Below are positions 1 through 7,140 of a stretch of DNA of 7,794 bases, piece by piece. How positions within the stretch are numbered: position 1 is the stretch's first letter; every line of letters begins with the position of its first letter. Source of the DNA: an uncultured Actinomycetes bacterium (GTDB lineage: Bacteria > Actinomycetota > Actinomycetes > Nanopelagicales > Nanopelagicaceae); assembly GCA_903899145.1 (NCBI GenBank), contig CAIUHY010000088.1, positions 1 through 7,794 on the forward strand. Direction: 5' to 3'. The position numbers and the translations under genes are program-made. The notes beneath the pieces are model-generated. The model worked only from the letters and a program-made list of their open reading frames with translations, was not told the origin of the DNA and searched no databases.

Positions 1-954
1 ATTTTTCTTTAAATAGGTTTCCGCTTTAGCAACTGTGGCTAAGACATTTTTAGATACTAAATAGTCAATAGCAGCATTAGCGGCAGCACAAGCAACAGGA
101 TTAGCGCCAAAAGTTGTTCCATGTTCACCGGGCTTAAATGCTGGAGTTTTTTTGCCGACTGTAATCATCGCACCAAGTGGCAAGCCACCGCCCAGGCCTT
201 TAGCCAGAGTAATAATGTCAGGTTGTATATTTTCTTGTTCATAACCAAACCACTGACCAGTACGTCCCATGCCAGTCTGTACTGCATCAATTGCAAATAA
301 TACTCCGTGATCATCGCAGAGTTCACGAATGGCAGCGAGATAGCCATTCTGCGGTGCAACGACACCATTCTCACCCTGAATCGGTTCGACAATAACCATC
401 GCAGTTTTTCGATTAACGTTTTTGATCATCGCTGCAAGGTCGCCATATGGAAGGAACTTCACATCCGATAAAAGTGGATAAAAAGGCGCTCTCTTCGCAT
501 CTTGGCCGGTGATAGACAGTGCTCCCATTGTGCGACCATGAAACGAACCAGTGGTCGAGATAATTTTTGTGCGCCCAGAAAGTCTTGAAATTTTTAAAGC
601 AGCTTCATTAGCTTCAGCCCCAGAATTACAAAAGAAAACCCTTGCAGATGGATCTCCCACAAGATCTTGCAGCCTTTCGGCAAGTTCAACCCCAGGTAAA
701 TGAGCATAAAGATTGCTGACATGTGAAAGTTCTCGGATTTGGGTAGAGACTGCCTTCACAATGGCAGGGTGAGCATGTCCAAGAATATTTGTGGCTATAC
801 CTCCAAGAAAATCTAAATACTTCTTACCGCTCTCATCCCAGACTTCAACACCTTTCCCTTTTACTAAAGCAATTGAAGGTGTCCCATAATTTTGCTGGAG
901 AGCATCTCTCCAACGCTCTTGTGTAGTTGGGATTTGATTAAGTGATTTTTTCAT
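1..954 (-). CDS. argD: Acetylornithine aminotransferase, 5' part (C-terminus beyond window)
   Basis: PLP-dependent class III aminotransferase. It interconverts N-acetylglutamate-5-semialdehyde and N2-acetylornithine with glutamate as amino donor, a cytoplasmic step of arginine synthesis. I translated 318 codons from the ATG at 952-954, and the frame stays open to the window edge. The family is about 390-400 residues, so roughly 80 C-terminal residues are missing. Visible landmarks are the phosphate-binding SGA (S111-A113, in CNSGAEANEAA), FHGRT, VEPIQGE (E190), DAVQTGMGRTG with PLP-nitrogen-binding D223, and TLAKGLGGG with the Schiff-base lysine K252. The start codon overlaps the argB stop as ATGA, which fixes the start and suggests translational coupling. 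One oddity is Ala after D223, where the family usually has Glu (DEVQTG). Other class III aminotransferases share this fold, but the arg context makes ArgD by far the likeliest identity. Confidence 0.96.
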   Translation of the reverse strand, partial: MKKSLNQIPTTQERWRDALQQNYGTPSIALVKGKGVEVWDESGKKYLDFLGGIATNILGHAHPAIVKAVSTQIRELSHVSNLYAHLPGVELAERLQDLVGDPSARVFFCNSGAEANEAALKISRLSGRTKIISTTGSFHGRTMGALSITGQDAKRAPFYPLLSDVKFLPYGDLAAMIKNVNRKTAMVIVEPIQGENGVVAPQNGYLAAIRELCDDHGVLFAIDAVQTGMGRTGQWFGYEQENIQPDIITLAKGLGGGLPLGAMITVGKKTPAFKPGEHGTTFGANPVACAAANAAIDYLVSKNVLATVAKAETYLKKN

Positions 955-1739
955 TTGGTTACTACCGTCCCGCCGGTTCCTGCGATTGCGGCGAGTAAAT
1001 TCTCTGGGTTTTTTCCATCAATAATGCGAGCAAGCAGTGCTCCCGACTCAAGAGCCGTGAGCACTGCTTTCACTTTGGGTGCCATGCCATCTTGAAATGT
1101 ATGGGCGATACTTGAAAGTTCACTGAATGAAATTGAGGAAATCAATGACCCCTCATCTGGCCAGTTGCGATAAATACCTGCAACATCGGTAATAAAAATC
1201 ACTTGATCAGCACCAAGTGATCCTGCAATCGCTCCCGCCGCTATATCTGCATTCAAGTTATAAGCAGTTCCATCAGTTCCTGTGGCAACTGAAGAGAGAA
1301 TCGGTAAGTATCCAGCATGCAGAATAAGTGCGAGAAATTTTCCATCAACGGAGGAGGGTTCCCCTACAAAACCAATATCTGTTTTCACGCCTTTGATTTC
1401 AGGCAGAAACTTCTTTACTCTCATTGTGTTGCCATCTGCTGTTGATAGGCCAACTGCATTTGCTCCTGCAGCAATAAATTGATTCACAAGATTACGAAGT
1501 ACGGAGCCCGAAAGCGTGGATTGGACGACCTGCATCGCTTGAGCAGAGGTCTTCCTCCACCCGCCCATGATTGGGGCATCTATAGATTCCTTCTCGAGGT
1601 TACGATTGATTGCAGGCCCGCCTCCGTGTACGACAACAATCTCGGTCCCATCTTTATGAGCAGAAGTTATTGCACTAATTATTGGATCATCGGAACCCGA
1701 CTCATCGAGTACATGGCCCCCGTATTTAATAACAATCAT
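951..1739 (-). CDS. argB: Acetylglutamate kinase, short form
   Basis: Amino acid kinase that phosphorylates N-acetylglutamate with ATP to N-acetylglutamyl-5-phosphate, the second step of arginine synthesis. The 262-residue product starts almost directly at the core: IKYGG with K5, glycine loop H38-GGG, substrate-binding GWRKTS with R62, YNLNAD with D165, ITDVAGIY (183-190), and GMAPKVKA with catalytic-type K222. Actinobacterial enzymes are usually near 295-300 residues, with an N-terminal helix used for hexamer formation and arginine inhibition. Here that helix is absent. It cannot be restored by moving the start: in frame upstream there are only six codons, none of them a start, before a TAG at 1758-1760. 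The C-terminus (AIAGTGGTVV) also lacks the FTDEGxGTM-type motif of arginine-sensitive enzymes. The start overlaps the argC stop (ATGA) and the stop overlaps the argD start. A LysZ-type kinase is a less likely alternative. Confidence 0.94.
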   Translation of the reverse strand: MIVIKYGGHVLDESGSDDPIISAITSAHKDGTEIVVVHGGGPAINRNLEKESIDAPIMGGWRKTSAQAMQVVQSTLSGSVLRNLVNQFIAAGANAVGLSTADGNTMRVKKFLPEIKGVKTDIGFVGEPSSVDGKFLALILHAGYLPILSSVATGTDGTAYNLNADIAAGAIAGSLGADQVIFITDVAGIYRNWPDEGSLISSISFSELSSIAHTFQDGMAPKVKAVLTALESGALLARIIDGKNPENLLAAIAGTGGTVVTK

Positions 1740-2764
1740 GCGCCGAGCCCCAGTGAGCTAATTCCAGTTTCCTCTGGAAGTGAGCACATAATGTTTGCAT
1801 TTTGGATTGCTCCGGATGCAGCGCCCTTACCAAGATTATCAATGACACAGGAAATAATTAATCTGTTCGTATGTTGGTCGACTGCTACTTGCATTTGTGC
1901 GTAGTTGCTACCTAAGACAGATGAAGTTGCAGGTAGTTGATCTTCAGGCAGGATCGTGACGAATTTTTCATTCTTGTAGAAATCGGTATATAACTTATGG
2001 ACACCTGCAGAGGTCAAAGTGGTATCAGTCAGAGTTGATGTAACGGTAGTTAGAATTCCTCTAGGCATAGGAGCCAAAATAGGCGTGAAGGAGATCTTCA
2101 CTTCACCGCCATTAAGCGATGTCAGCGCTTCTTCAATTTCTGGGGTGTGTTGATGTACTCCCCCAAATTTATAAGAAGACAGTGAATTTATTACCTCACT
2201 TGCCATAAGGCTAGATGCAAGCTTCTTGCCTGCCCCTGTTGTCCCAGAAGCAGCAACAACGACAATATCTTGTGCATTAAAAATCTTGCTAGCAATAGCA
2301 GGCGCAGCTGCAAGTGAAATACTCGTTGCATAACACCCAGGATTTGCTACGCGCTCAGAGTGAGAAACTTTCTCTCTATTTCCTGGCAGTTCAGGCAAAC
2401 CATAAGTCCAGGTACCTGCGTGCTTACCACCATAATATTTCTCCCATGAAGGAGTCGATAAAAGTCTGAAATCTGCTCCAAGGTCGACGACTTTAATTCC
2501 ATCTTTGACCTCAGCAATCAGCTTTGCAGATTCACCATGCGGCAGCGCAAAGAAAACCAAATCACATGAATTGATCTTAAAAATATCGGTGGCTTGAAAG
2601 TTTTTACCGATATGGGAGAGCAAGTTTGGATGGACACTAGTAATGGCGTTTCCTGCTTGGGTACCAGCAGCGATGTAAGCGGTTGTGAAGTTGGGATGGC
2701 TTTCAAGCAGGCGAAGGAGCTCTCCGCCTGAATATCCACTTGCCCCTACTACGCCAATTTTCAT
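1736..2764 (-). CDS. argC: N-acetyl-gamma-glutamyl-phosphate reductase
   Basis: NADPH-dependent reduction of N-acetylglutamyl-5-phosphate to the semialdehyde, the step between ArgB and ArgD. The product has 342 residues, the normal family length. It opens with a Rossmann nucleotide loop GVVGASGYSGGELLRLL (4-20), followed by FALPHG (72-77) and DLGADFRL (94-101). The catalytic cysteine is C144 in ANPGCYAT, followed by SGTTGAGK (173-180) and GGVHQHTPEIEE with the catalytic-type H206. The C-terminal region carries VIDNLGKGAASGA, the usual dimer and NADP-side motif. The gene is first in the arg cluster, 47 bp after pheT, and that gap carries two ARG boxes and a -10-like element. No Shine-Dalgarno sequence precedes the ATG, which fits a leaderless mRNA. 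In most Actinobacteria argJ follows, but here argB follows with a 4-bp overlap. Confidence 0.97.
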   Translation of the reverse strand: MKIGVVGASGYSGGELLRLLESHPNFTTAYIAAGTQAGNAITSVHPNLLSHIGKNFQATDIFKINSCDLVFFALPHGESAKLIAEVKDGIKVVDLGADFRLLSTPSWEKYYGGKHAGTWTYGLPELPGNREKVSHSERVANPGCYATSISLAAAPAIASKIFNAQDIVVVAASGTTGAGKKLASSLMASEVINSLSSYKFGGVHQHTPEIEEALTSLNGGEVKISFTPILAPMPRGILTTVTSTLTDTTLTSAGVHKLYTDFYKNEKFVTILPEDQLPATSSVLGSNYAQMQVAVDQHTNRLIISCVIDNLGKGAASGAIQNANIMCSLPEETGISSLGLGA

Positions 2765-2772
2765 ATGAGCAG

Positions 2773-2801
2773 AGTATAGGAGTTTGAATAATTATGCAAG
2801 A
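2773..2801 (-). promoter_or_regulatory. Probable argC promoter, leaderless
   Basis: Reading the minus strand, TATACT (2773-2778) matches the sigma-70 type -10 hexamer at five of six bases. A weak -35 candidate is TCTTGC (2796-2801, 17-bp spacer) or TTGCAT (2794-2799, 15-bp spacer). Only CTGCTCAT separates the -10 from the argC ATG, so initiation at the usual distance falls 0-2 nt before the start codon. No GGAG-like sequence occurs in the region. Both -35 candidates lie inside or at the edge of the proximal ARG box, so bound ArgR would block RNA polymerase. The -10 is the better-supported part, and the exact start site is inferred. Confidence 0.6.
2783..2800. promoter_or_regulatory. ARG box 1 (promoter-proximal ArgR operator)
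   Basis: The 18-bp sequence TTTGAATAATTATGCAAG is an imperfect palindrome centred between 2791 and 2792. It agrees with the E. coli ARG box consensus TNTGAATWWWWATTCANW at 14 of 16 specified positions. It lies 19-36 bp upstream of the argC ATG, over the likely -35 region. With its neighbour it forms the paired operator expected for a hexameric ArgR repressor with arginine as co-repressor. argR itself is not in the window. In related genomes it lies downstream of argD. Confidence 0.82.
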
Positions 2802-2802
2802 A

Positions 2803-2820
2803 TATGCATAATTATGCGCG
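2803..2820. promoter_or_regulatory. ARG box 2 (distal ArgR operator, overlaps pheT end)
   Basis: The 18-bp sequence TATGCATAATTATGCGCG has its palindrome centre between 2811 and 2812, exactly 20 bp (about two helical turns) from the centre of box 1, with a 2-bp gap between boxes. It matches the ARG box consensus at 12 of 16 specified positions and contains the perfect palindrome GCATAATTATGC (2806-2817). The pheT stop codon (2812-2814) and its last two sense codons lie inside the box, so the operator is partly coding sequence. Confidence 0.75.
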
Positions 2821-5268
2821 TACTTGTGCCCCACAGGACTTCGCTGCGGAAGCCACGGCTGCCTCGCGATAGGTAGAAACTTCCTCAGCAGTCAGGGTTC
2901 TATCTGGCGCTCTAAAGGTAAGAGTGAAGGCCAATGAAACTTTCCCGTCATCTGAGCTAATGAATCGATCAAAAAGAACAATGCTCTCAAGTAGCTCCCC
3001 TGCGCCGGCAACAAGAGCAGATTGGACGGCAGAGGCAGCAACATCTGCTCCCACAAAGAATGAGACATCTTGAGTTGCTGCAGGCATAGTGATCACCTGA
3101 GGCGCAGAAACATTATGTTGAACAGGAAGTTCAGAAAGGATGACACCAAATGCGCATGTACGCGCAGGAAGACCGAGCGCCTCTAAAACACGCGGGTGTA
3201 ACTCACCTGCATGAGCAACTGGTTTCCCATTGACTTGAATTTCAGCGCAACGACCAGGATGCCATGGGGCTAAATCAGATTGAACTATCTTGCCGATATT
3301 GCCAGTTGCTTCAATGATTTCCATAGCTTGCGTTGTGGCATCTGACCAATCAAATTTACGGCCCTTACCCCACCATCCGGAGCGATCGAGTTGTCCAGCA
3401 ACTACAGCAACAACAAAAAGAGGTTGCGCCGGCACGGTCGCAAATACGCTCTCTATCTCGGATTGAGAAGGTCTTTGCGAAATAGGCAAGCTCTTTGGTG
3501 TAGAAAGTTTAGCGACATCACGGAATACTGAACCAATTTCAAAGATCGCAACATCTTTTGCTCCTCGAGAAAGATTTCGCTTTGCAGCATCTAATAGTCC
3601 TGGTAGCAAATGAGTTCTCAGCAGCGGCGCTTGATCGGACATAGGGTTAGCTAATTTAAATGAAGCTGCTCTTGGGCCAACGAAACCTAGAAGATCAACC
3701 ATTTCTTGATTAACAAATGGATAGTTGTAAACCTCTGAATAACCTTTGTCAGCAAGCATAAGCCCAATTGAACGTCTGCGCGCTTGAGAGGGGTTAAGCG
3801 TTGCACCAGATTTACCAGTTGGAAGAGTAGATGGAATGTGGTCATAGCCAACCAAGCGTGCTACCTCTTCTGTTAAATCAGCTGGCGTAAGTAAATCTGC
3901 TCGCCATGATGGAGGAGTAATTAACCACTTGCCTAGAACCTTCTTATCGACGGTACATCCAACTATTTCAAGCTTGAGAGCAACAACATCATGTGAAATT
4001 TCTACACCTAGTAATTGAGAAATAAAGTCAGGATTAAGTGTGATCACTGAGGGTTTAGGTAGAGAGCCATCCATTGCGCTTCCGATATGTGCAGCTCCAC
4101 CTAGTTCAATAAGCAGATCTGCGGCTCTTGCTGAAGCGATCTCTGCAAGTGCAGGATCAACAGCTCTTTCTAACCGACGCGAAGCTTCCGTAGAAAGCTT
4201 GTGGCGGCGAGAATTTTTAGCGACAGCTATTGGTTCAAACCTGGCTGCCTCAATTGCAAGCCCAGTGGTCTGCTCGGTTACTTCTGAATCTAGGCCTCCC
4301 ATTGTCCCAGCAAGTGCAAGAGCCTTCTTATTATCTGCGACTACAAGATCTTCATCAGAAACATTTCGAACAACATTGTCGAGGGTCGTAAATGTCTTCT
4401 CTTTATTCGCTCTGCGGATATGAAGGGAGCCTTCAACCTTTGCAGAATCAAATGCATGTAAAGGCTGACCTAATTCCAACATCACATAGTTAGTTATATC
4501 TACAGCAAGTGAAATTGAGCGCATGCCGCACTTTTCAATTCTCCGACGCATCCACATAGGCGACTTAGCTGAGGAATCAAATCCACTTAGCGTGCGGATG
4601 TAAATAATATTCGCACCTTTTGGGTCATCCAAAGAAACCTGAATACCCTCTTTGTTCAAGGCAAACTTCTTTACGTCAATATCACCTGCAGGGTCCTTAT
4701 ATGAAACTCCAAGTGATGAAGCTATCTCTCTTGCAAGGCCACGAATGGAAAGGGCGTACCCACGATCAGGGTTAATTGCGATATCAAAAATTGTGTCTTT
4801 AGCTTCTAAAAGCGTCAACGCATCTTCACCTAGCTTACCTTCTGGAAGAACAATAATTCCAGCATGCTCTTCACTAATTCCTAGTTCCTTAGCGCTACAA
4901 ATCATTCCATCACTGGTATGACCGTAAGTCTGCCTTGCTGCAATTGCAAAGTCTCCAGGTAAGACTGCGCCTGGTAGTGCAACTACAACAAGATCTCCTT
5001 CTGCAAAATTTGTTGCTCCGCAAATGACAAAGCGATTTTGTTTCTCACCACAATCTAGCCCTACATATCTAATAGGCTTTTTCTGGCCTTCGACAGCTTG
5101 AATGCTGAGAACTTTTCCAACAACTAATGGCCCTTTTATATTTGTGCCTTGCTCGTCAACACCCTCTACTTCAAAACCAACCCTAACAAATGCATCTTCA
5201 ATCTCACTTACTTTGGTTGTTTTACTTATGGATGCATATTCTGAGAGCCAAGAGAGTGGGACTTTCAT
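2812..5268 (-). CDS. pheT: Phenylalanine--tRNA ligase, beta subunit
   Basis: Beta chain of the (alpha-beta)2 phenylalanyl-tRNA synthetase, carrying the tRNA-binding and editing functions. At 818 residues it is full length for the bacterial family. Domains in order: N-terminal B1 (about 1-40), EMAP-like tRNA-binding domain (about 46-147), B3/B4 editing domain (about 210-395), B5 (about 405-480), catalytic-like core (about 490-705), and the C-terminal ferredoxin-like anticodon-binding domain (about 725-817). Residues equivalent to the E. coli Tyr-tRNA editing site are present: H271 in GQPLHAFD, E340 in AIEAARF, and T360/A362 in STEASRR. Editing is therefore probably intact. The ATG overlaps the pheS stop (ATGA), so the two subunits are likely coupled in translation. 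The 3' end lies within ARG box 2, and no terminator follows, so readthrough into argC is possible. Confidence 0.98.
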   Translation of the reverse strand: MKVPLSWLSEYASISKTTKVSEIEDAFVRVGFEVEGVDEQGTNIKGPLVVGKVLSIQAVEGQKKPIRYVGLDCGEKQNRFVICGATNFAEGDLVVVALPGAVLPGDFAIAARQTYGHTSDGMICSAKELGISEEHAGIIVLPEGKLGEDALTLLEAKDTIFDIAINPDRGYALSIRGLAREIASSLGVSYKDPAGDIDVKKFALNKEGIQVSLDDPKGANIIYIRTLSGFDSSAKSPMWMRRRIEKCGMRSISLAVDITNYVMLELGQPLHAFDSAKVEGSLHIRRANKEKTFTTLDNVVRNVSDEDLVVADNKKALALAGTMGGLDSEVTEQTTGLAIEAARFEPIAVAKNSRRHKLSTEASRRLERAVDPALAEIASARAADLLIELGGAAHIGSAMDGSLPKPSVITLNPDFISQLLGVEISHDVVALKLEIVGCTVDKKVLGKWLITPPSWRADLLTPADLTEEVARLVGYDHIPSTLPTGKSGATLNPSQARRRSIGLMLADKGYSEVYNYPFVNQEMVDLLGFVGPRAASFKLANPMSDQAPLLRTHLLPGLLDAAKRNLSRGAKDVAIFEIGSVFRDVAKLSTPKSLPISQRPSQSEIESVFATVPAQPLFVVAVVAGQLDRSGWWGKGRKFDWSDATTQAMEIIEATGNIGKIVQSDLAPWHPGRCAEIQVNGKPVAHAGELHPRVLEALGLPARTCAFGVILSELPVQHNVSAPQVITMPAATQDVSFFVGADVAASAVQSALVAGAGELLESIVLFDRFISSDDGKVSLAFTLTFRAPDRTLTAEEVSTYREAAVASAAKSCGAQVRA

Positions 5269-6296
5269 TTAACACCTGTACCAAATGCTTGGGTAAATCG
5301 GATATCGCCTTCAACAATGTCATGCATATCGGTGATCCCATGTCTGACCATCAAAGTTCTTTCAAGACCCATTCCAAAGGCAAAGCCGCTGTACTCCTCA
5401 GGATCAATTCCACATGCAACGAGAACTTTTGGGTTCACCATTCCACAGCCGCCCCATTCAATCCAGCGCCCATTAAAATAAAAATCAACTTCAGCACTCG
5501 GTTCAGTGAATGGAAAGAATGACGGGCGAAGTCGTGTTTTTACATCTGGGCCAAAAACTGCTCTAGCAAAATAATCCAGTGTCCCTTTGAGGTCTGCCAT
5601 CGTGATGCCCTTATCAATTACTAAGCCCTCAACTTGAGAAAAAACCGGTGTATGTGTGGCATCTAACTCATCAGCGCGATAAGTCCTTCCAGGGCATATG
5701 ACATATATTGGTGGATCCTGCGTCAACATTGTTCGTGCTTGAACAGGCGAGGTATGAGTGCGAAGAACAAGATGTGAATCAAGAGGTTCAATAAAAAATG
5801 TATCTTGCATTGTTCGCGCCGGATGGTCTGCTGGAATGTTTAGAACATCGAAGTTGAGCCATTCTGCTTCAAGTTCTGGTCCTTCAGCTACGCGATACCC
5901 AAGGCCAAGGAATAGGTCACAGATTTCATTGGTCAAAACCGTAAGTGGATGCAGGCCGCCTTTTGGCGTTCGCCGTGCTGCTATTGAAACATCAACTCGC
6001 TCTTCAATTAGAACCTTTGTATCGCGCTCCTTTTCAAGTACGCCTTGTCTGTCATCAAAAGCATCAGCAACAACAGTCTTGGCTTGCCCGATGACTTTGC
6101 CGAATTCTGCCCTGTCGGTCGGTTCCATCTTTCCAAGTGCTTGATTTGCCTTAGCTAACTCAGATTTATCACCAACGTGGTGAATCTTTACTTCTTTAAG
6201 GGCATCGAGTGATGATGCCTTGCCAATCGCTTCAAGAGCCGCTGTTTTGGCCCGCGCAATATGGTCAACTGAAAGTGAATCCCCTGTAGAGGTCAT
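5265..6296 (-). CDS. pheS: Phenylalanine--tRNA ligase, alpha subunit
   Basis: Catalytic chain of phenylalanyl-tRNA synthetase, a class II aminoacyl-tRNA synthetase that charges tRNA-Phe in the cytoplasm. It has 343 residues, typical for the family. The N-terminal 100 residues form the charged helical region that becomes a coiled coil and contacts tRNA. The catalytic domain shows RTHTSPVQAR (179-188), motif 2 CPGRTYRADELDATHTP (201-217), and motif 3 FGMGLERTLM (307-316). A306, in GFAFG, corresponds to the E. coli Ala294 that sets Phe selectivity, so normal specificity is expected. The gene starts 14 bp after the methyltransferase gene and overlaps pheT by 4 bp. No Shine-Dalgarno sequence stands before the ATG, so the start is chosen on homology and spacing. 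I see no T-box, leader peptide or attenuator. Expression probably comes from the upstream ribosomal protein operon. Confidence 0.98.
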   Translation of the reverse strand: MTSTGDSLSVDHIARAKTAALEAIGKASSLDALKEVKIHHVGDKSELAKANQALGKMEPTDRAEFGKVIGQAKTVVADAFDDRQGVLEKERDTKVLIEERVDVSIAARRTPKGGLHPLTVLTNEICDLFLGLGYRVAEGPELEAEWLNFDVLNIPADHPARTMQDTFFIEPLDSHLVLRTHTSPVQARTMLTQDPPIYVICPGRTYRADELDATHTPVFSQVEGLVIDKGITMADLKGTLDYFARAVFGPDVKTRLRPSFFPFTEPSAEVDFYFNGRWIEWGGCGMVNPKVLVACGIDPEEYSGFAFGMGLERTLMVRHGITDMHDIVEGDIRFTQAFGTGVK

Positions 6297-6310
6297 AATG
6301 GCTAAGACTA

Positions 6311-7129
6311 CTAAGAAAGAGCCCCCGTTGAGATGGAATACATGGCAATGGCGGCAGCGCTTGCCACATTAAAGCTCTCGGCATGGCCGCTCATAGGGAT
6401 TTTCACACTCTGAAAACTTGTTGGCAATTGCGGCAACCCCCTTGCTTCATTTCCAAAGACCAAAGCAGCAGGCGCTTTCTGATCAATATCCTTGAGCTCA
6501 TTTTCTCCCGCGCCATCAAGGGCGTAAATATGAATCTGATTGCTCTTCGCAAACTCTTCGAATACTTCCAAGGTGATGTCCGTTGCGATTGGGATATGCC
6601 ACATTGACCCAGCAGTTGAGCGAATTACCTTTGGACTATATGCGTCCACACAATTTGGACTAAAAAGCACAAGATCAAAACCACAGGCATCTGCCGTGCG
6701 AATTGCTGTGCCAGCATTACCGGGATCTTGAATCTCCCAGAAAAATGCAACTCTCTTAATTCCAGTTCCTTGAAACTTCGACAAGTCACTGGGAAGGTAC
6801 TTGCAGAGCGCCAGGATGCCCTGAGGGGACTCTGTTTCTGCCATTGCATTCATTACCTGCTCGCTAACCATGATCACTTCATATTGGTCAAGGATCTCTT
6901 GGGCAAACTCTGCTCTGATTTTCCCCTGTCCTGTTTCAGTGAGATAAAGCTTTTCAATTATCGGGGCGGTGGAAATCTTAGGTATAAGCGCGCTACGCAG
7001 GCTCTGTACTCCATCAGCAATAAATACATGTTCTGTATTACGAATCTTTTTCCCACGAGAACCCAAAAGAGCCTTCACTCGCTCCACATGGGGCGAATGA
7101 AGGCTCGTAATCGTTGTATTGGGTTCCAC
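6311..7129 (-). CDS. TrmH/SpoU-family RNA 2'-O-methyltransferase (probable 23S rRNA)
   Basis: SPOUT-class enzyme that uses S-adenosylmethionine to methylate a ribose in RNA. The 272-residue protein has an N-terminal substrate-binding (L30e-like) domain (about 10-110) and a C-terminal trefoil-knot domain. The three SpoU motifs are clear: motif 1 QDPGNAGTAIRTADA (134-148, with N138 and R144), motif 2 VFGNEARGLP (224-233), and motif 3 PMSGHAESFNVASAAAIA (245-262). In Actinobacteria the gene between rplT and pheS is usually annotated tsnR or as a 23S rRNA methyltransferase. The exact target nucleotide cannot be read from the sequence, so no symbol is assigned. The start is GTG, 11 bp after the rplT stop. 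The only codons between that GTG and the in-frame TAA at 7148-7150 include no common start. No Shine-Dalgarno sequence is visible, so translation may rely on coupling to rplT. Confidence 0.93.
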   Translation of the reverse strand: MEPNTTITSLHSPHVERVKALLGSRGKKIRNTEHVFIADGVQSLRSALIPKISTAPIIEKLYLTETGQGKIRAEFAQEILDQYEVIMVSEQVMNAMAETESPQGILALCKYLPSDLSKFQGTGIKRVAFFWEIQDPGNAGTAIRTADACGFDLVLFSPNCVDAYSPKVIRSTAGSMWHIPIATDITLEVFEEFAKSNQIHIYALDGAGENELKDIDQKAPAALVFGNEARGLPQLPTSFQSVKIPMSGHAESFNVASAAAIAMYSISTGALS

Positions 7130-7140
7130 GATTTTGCTAA

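Noticed and set aside
1740..1760. A frameshift or mis-called start hiding a longer ArgB N-terminus.
   Set aside because: The frame upstream of the ATG reaches a TAG within seven codons, and the overlapping argC end is intact with its usual C-terminus.
1479..1904. A 141-codon plus-strand open frame spanning the argB-argC junction.
   Set aside because: It is antisense to two well-conserved enzymes, has no recognisable motif and has no ribosome binding site. I read it as a shadow of codon bias in the real genes.
2784..2818. The repeated AT-rich palindromes as a Rho-independent terminator of pheT or as the inverted repeat of a mobile element.
   Set aside because: The stems are short, AT-rich and not followed by a T-run in the pheT direction, and no transposase or target duplication is present. 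The spacing and consensus fit ARG boxes far better.
4040..4423. A 127-codon plus-strand open frame inside pheT, with similar ones at 4652-4921, 5190-5522 and 5758-6144.
   Set aside because: All lie antisense to the intact pheST reading frames and give serine/alanine-rich sequences typical of antisense frames.
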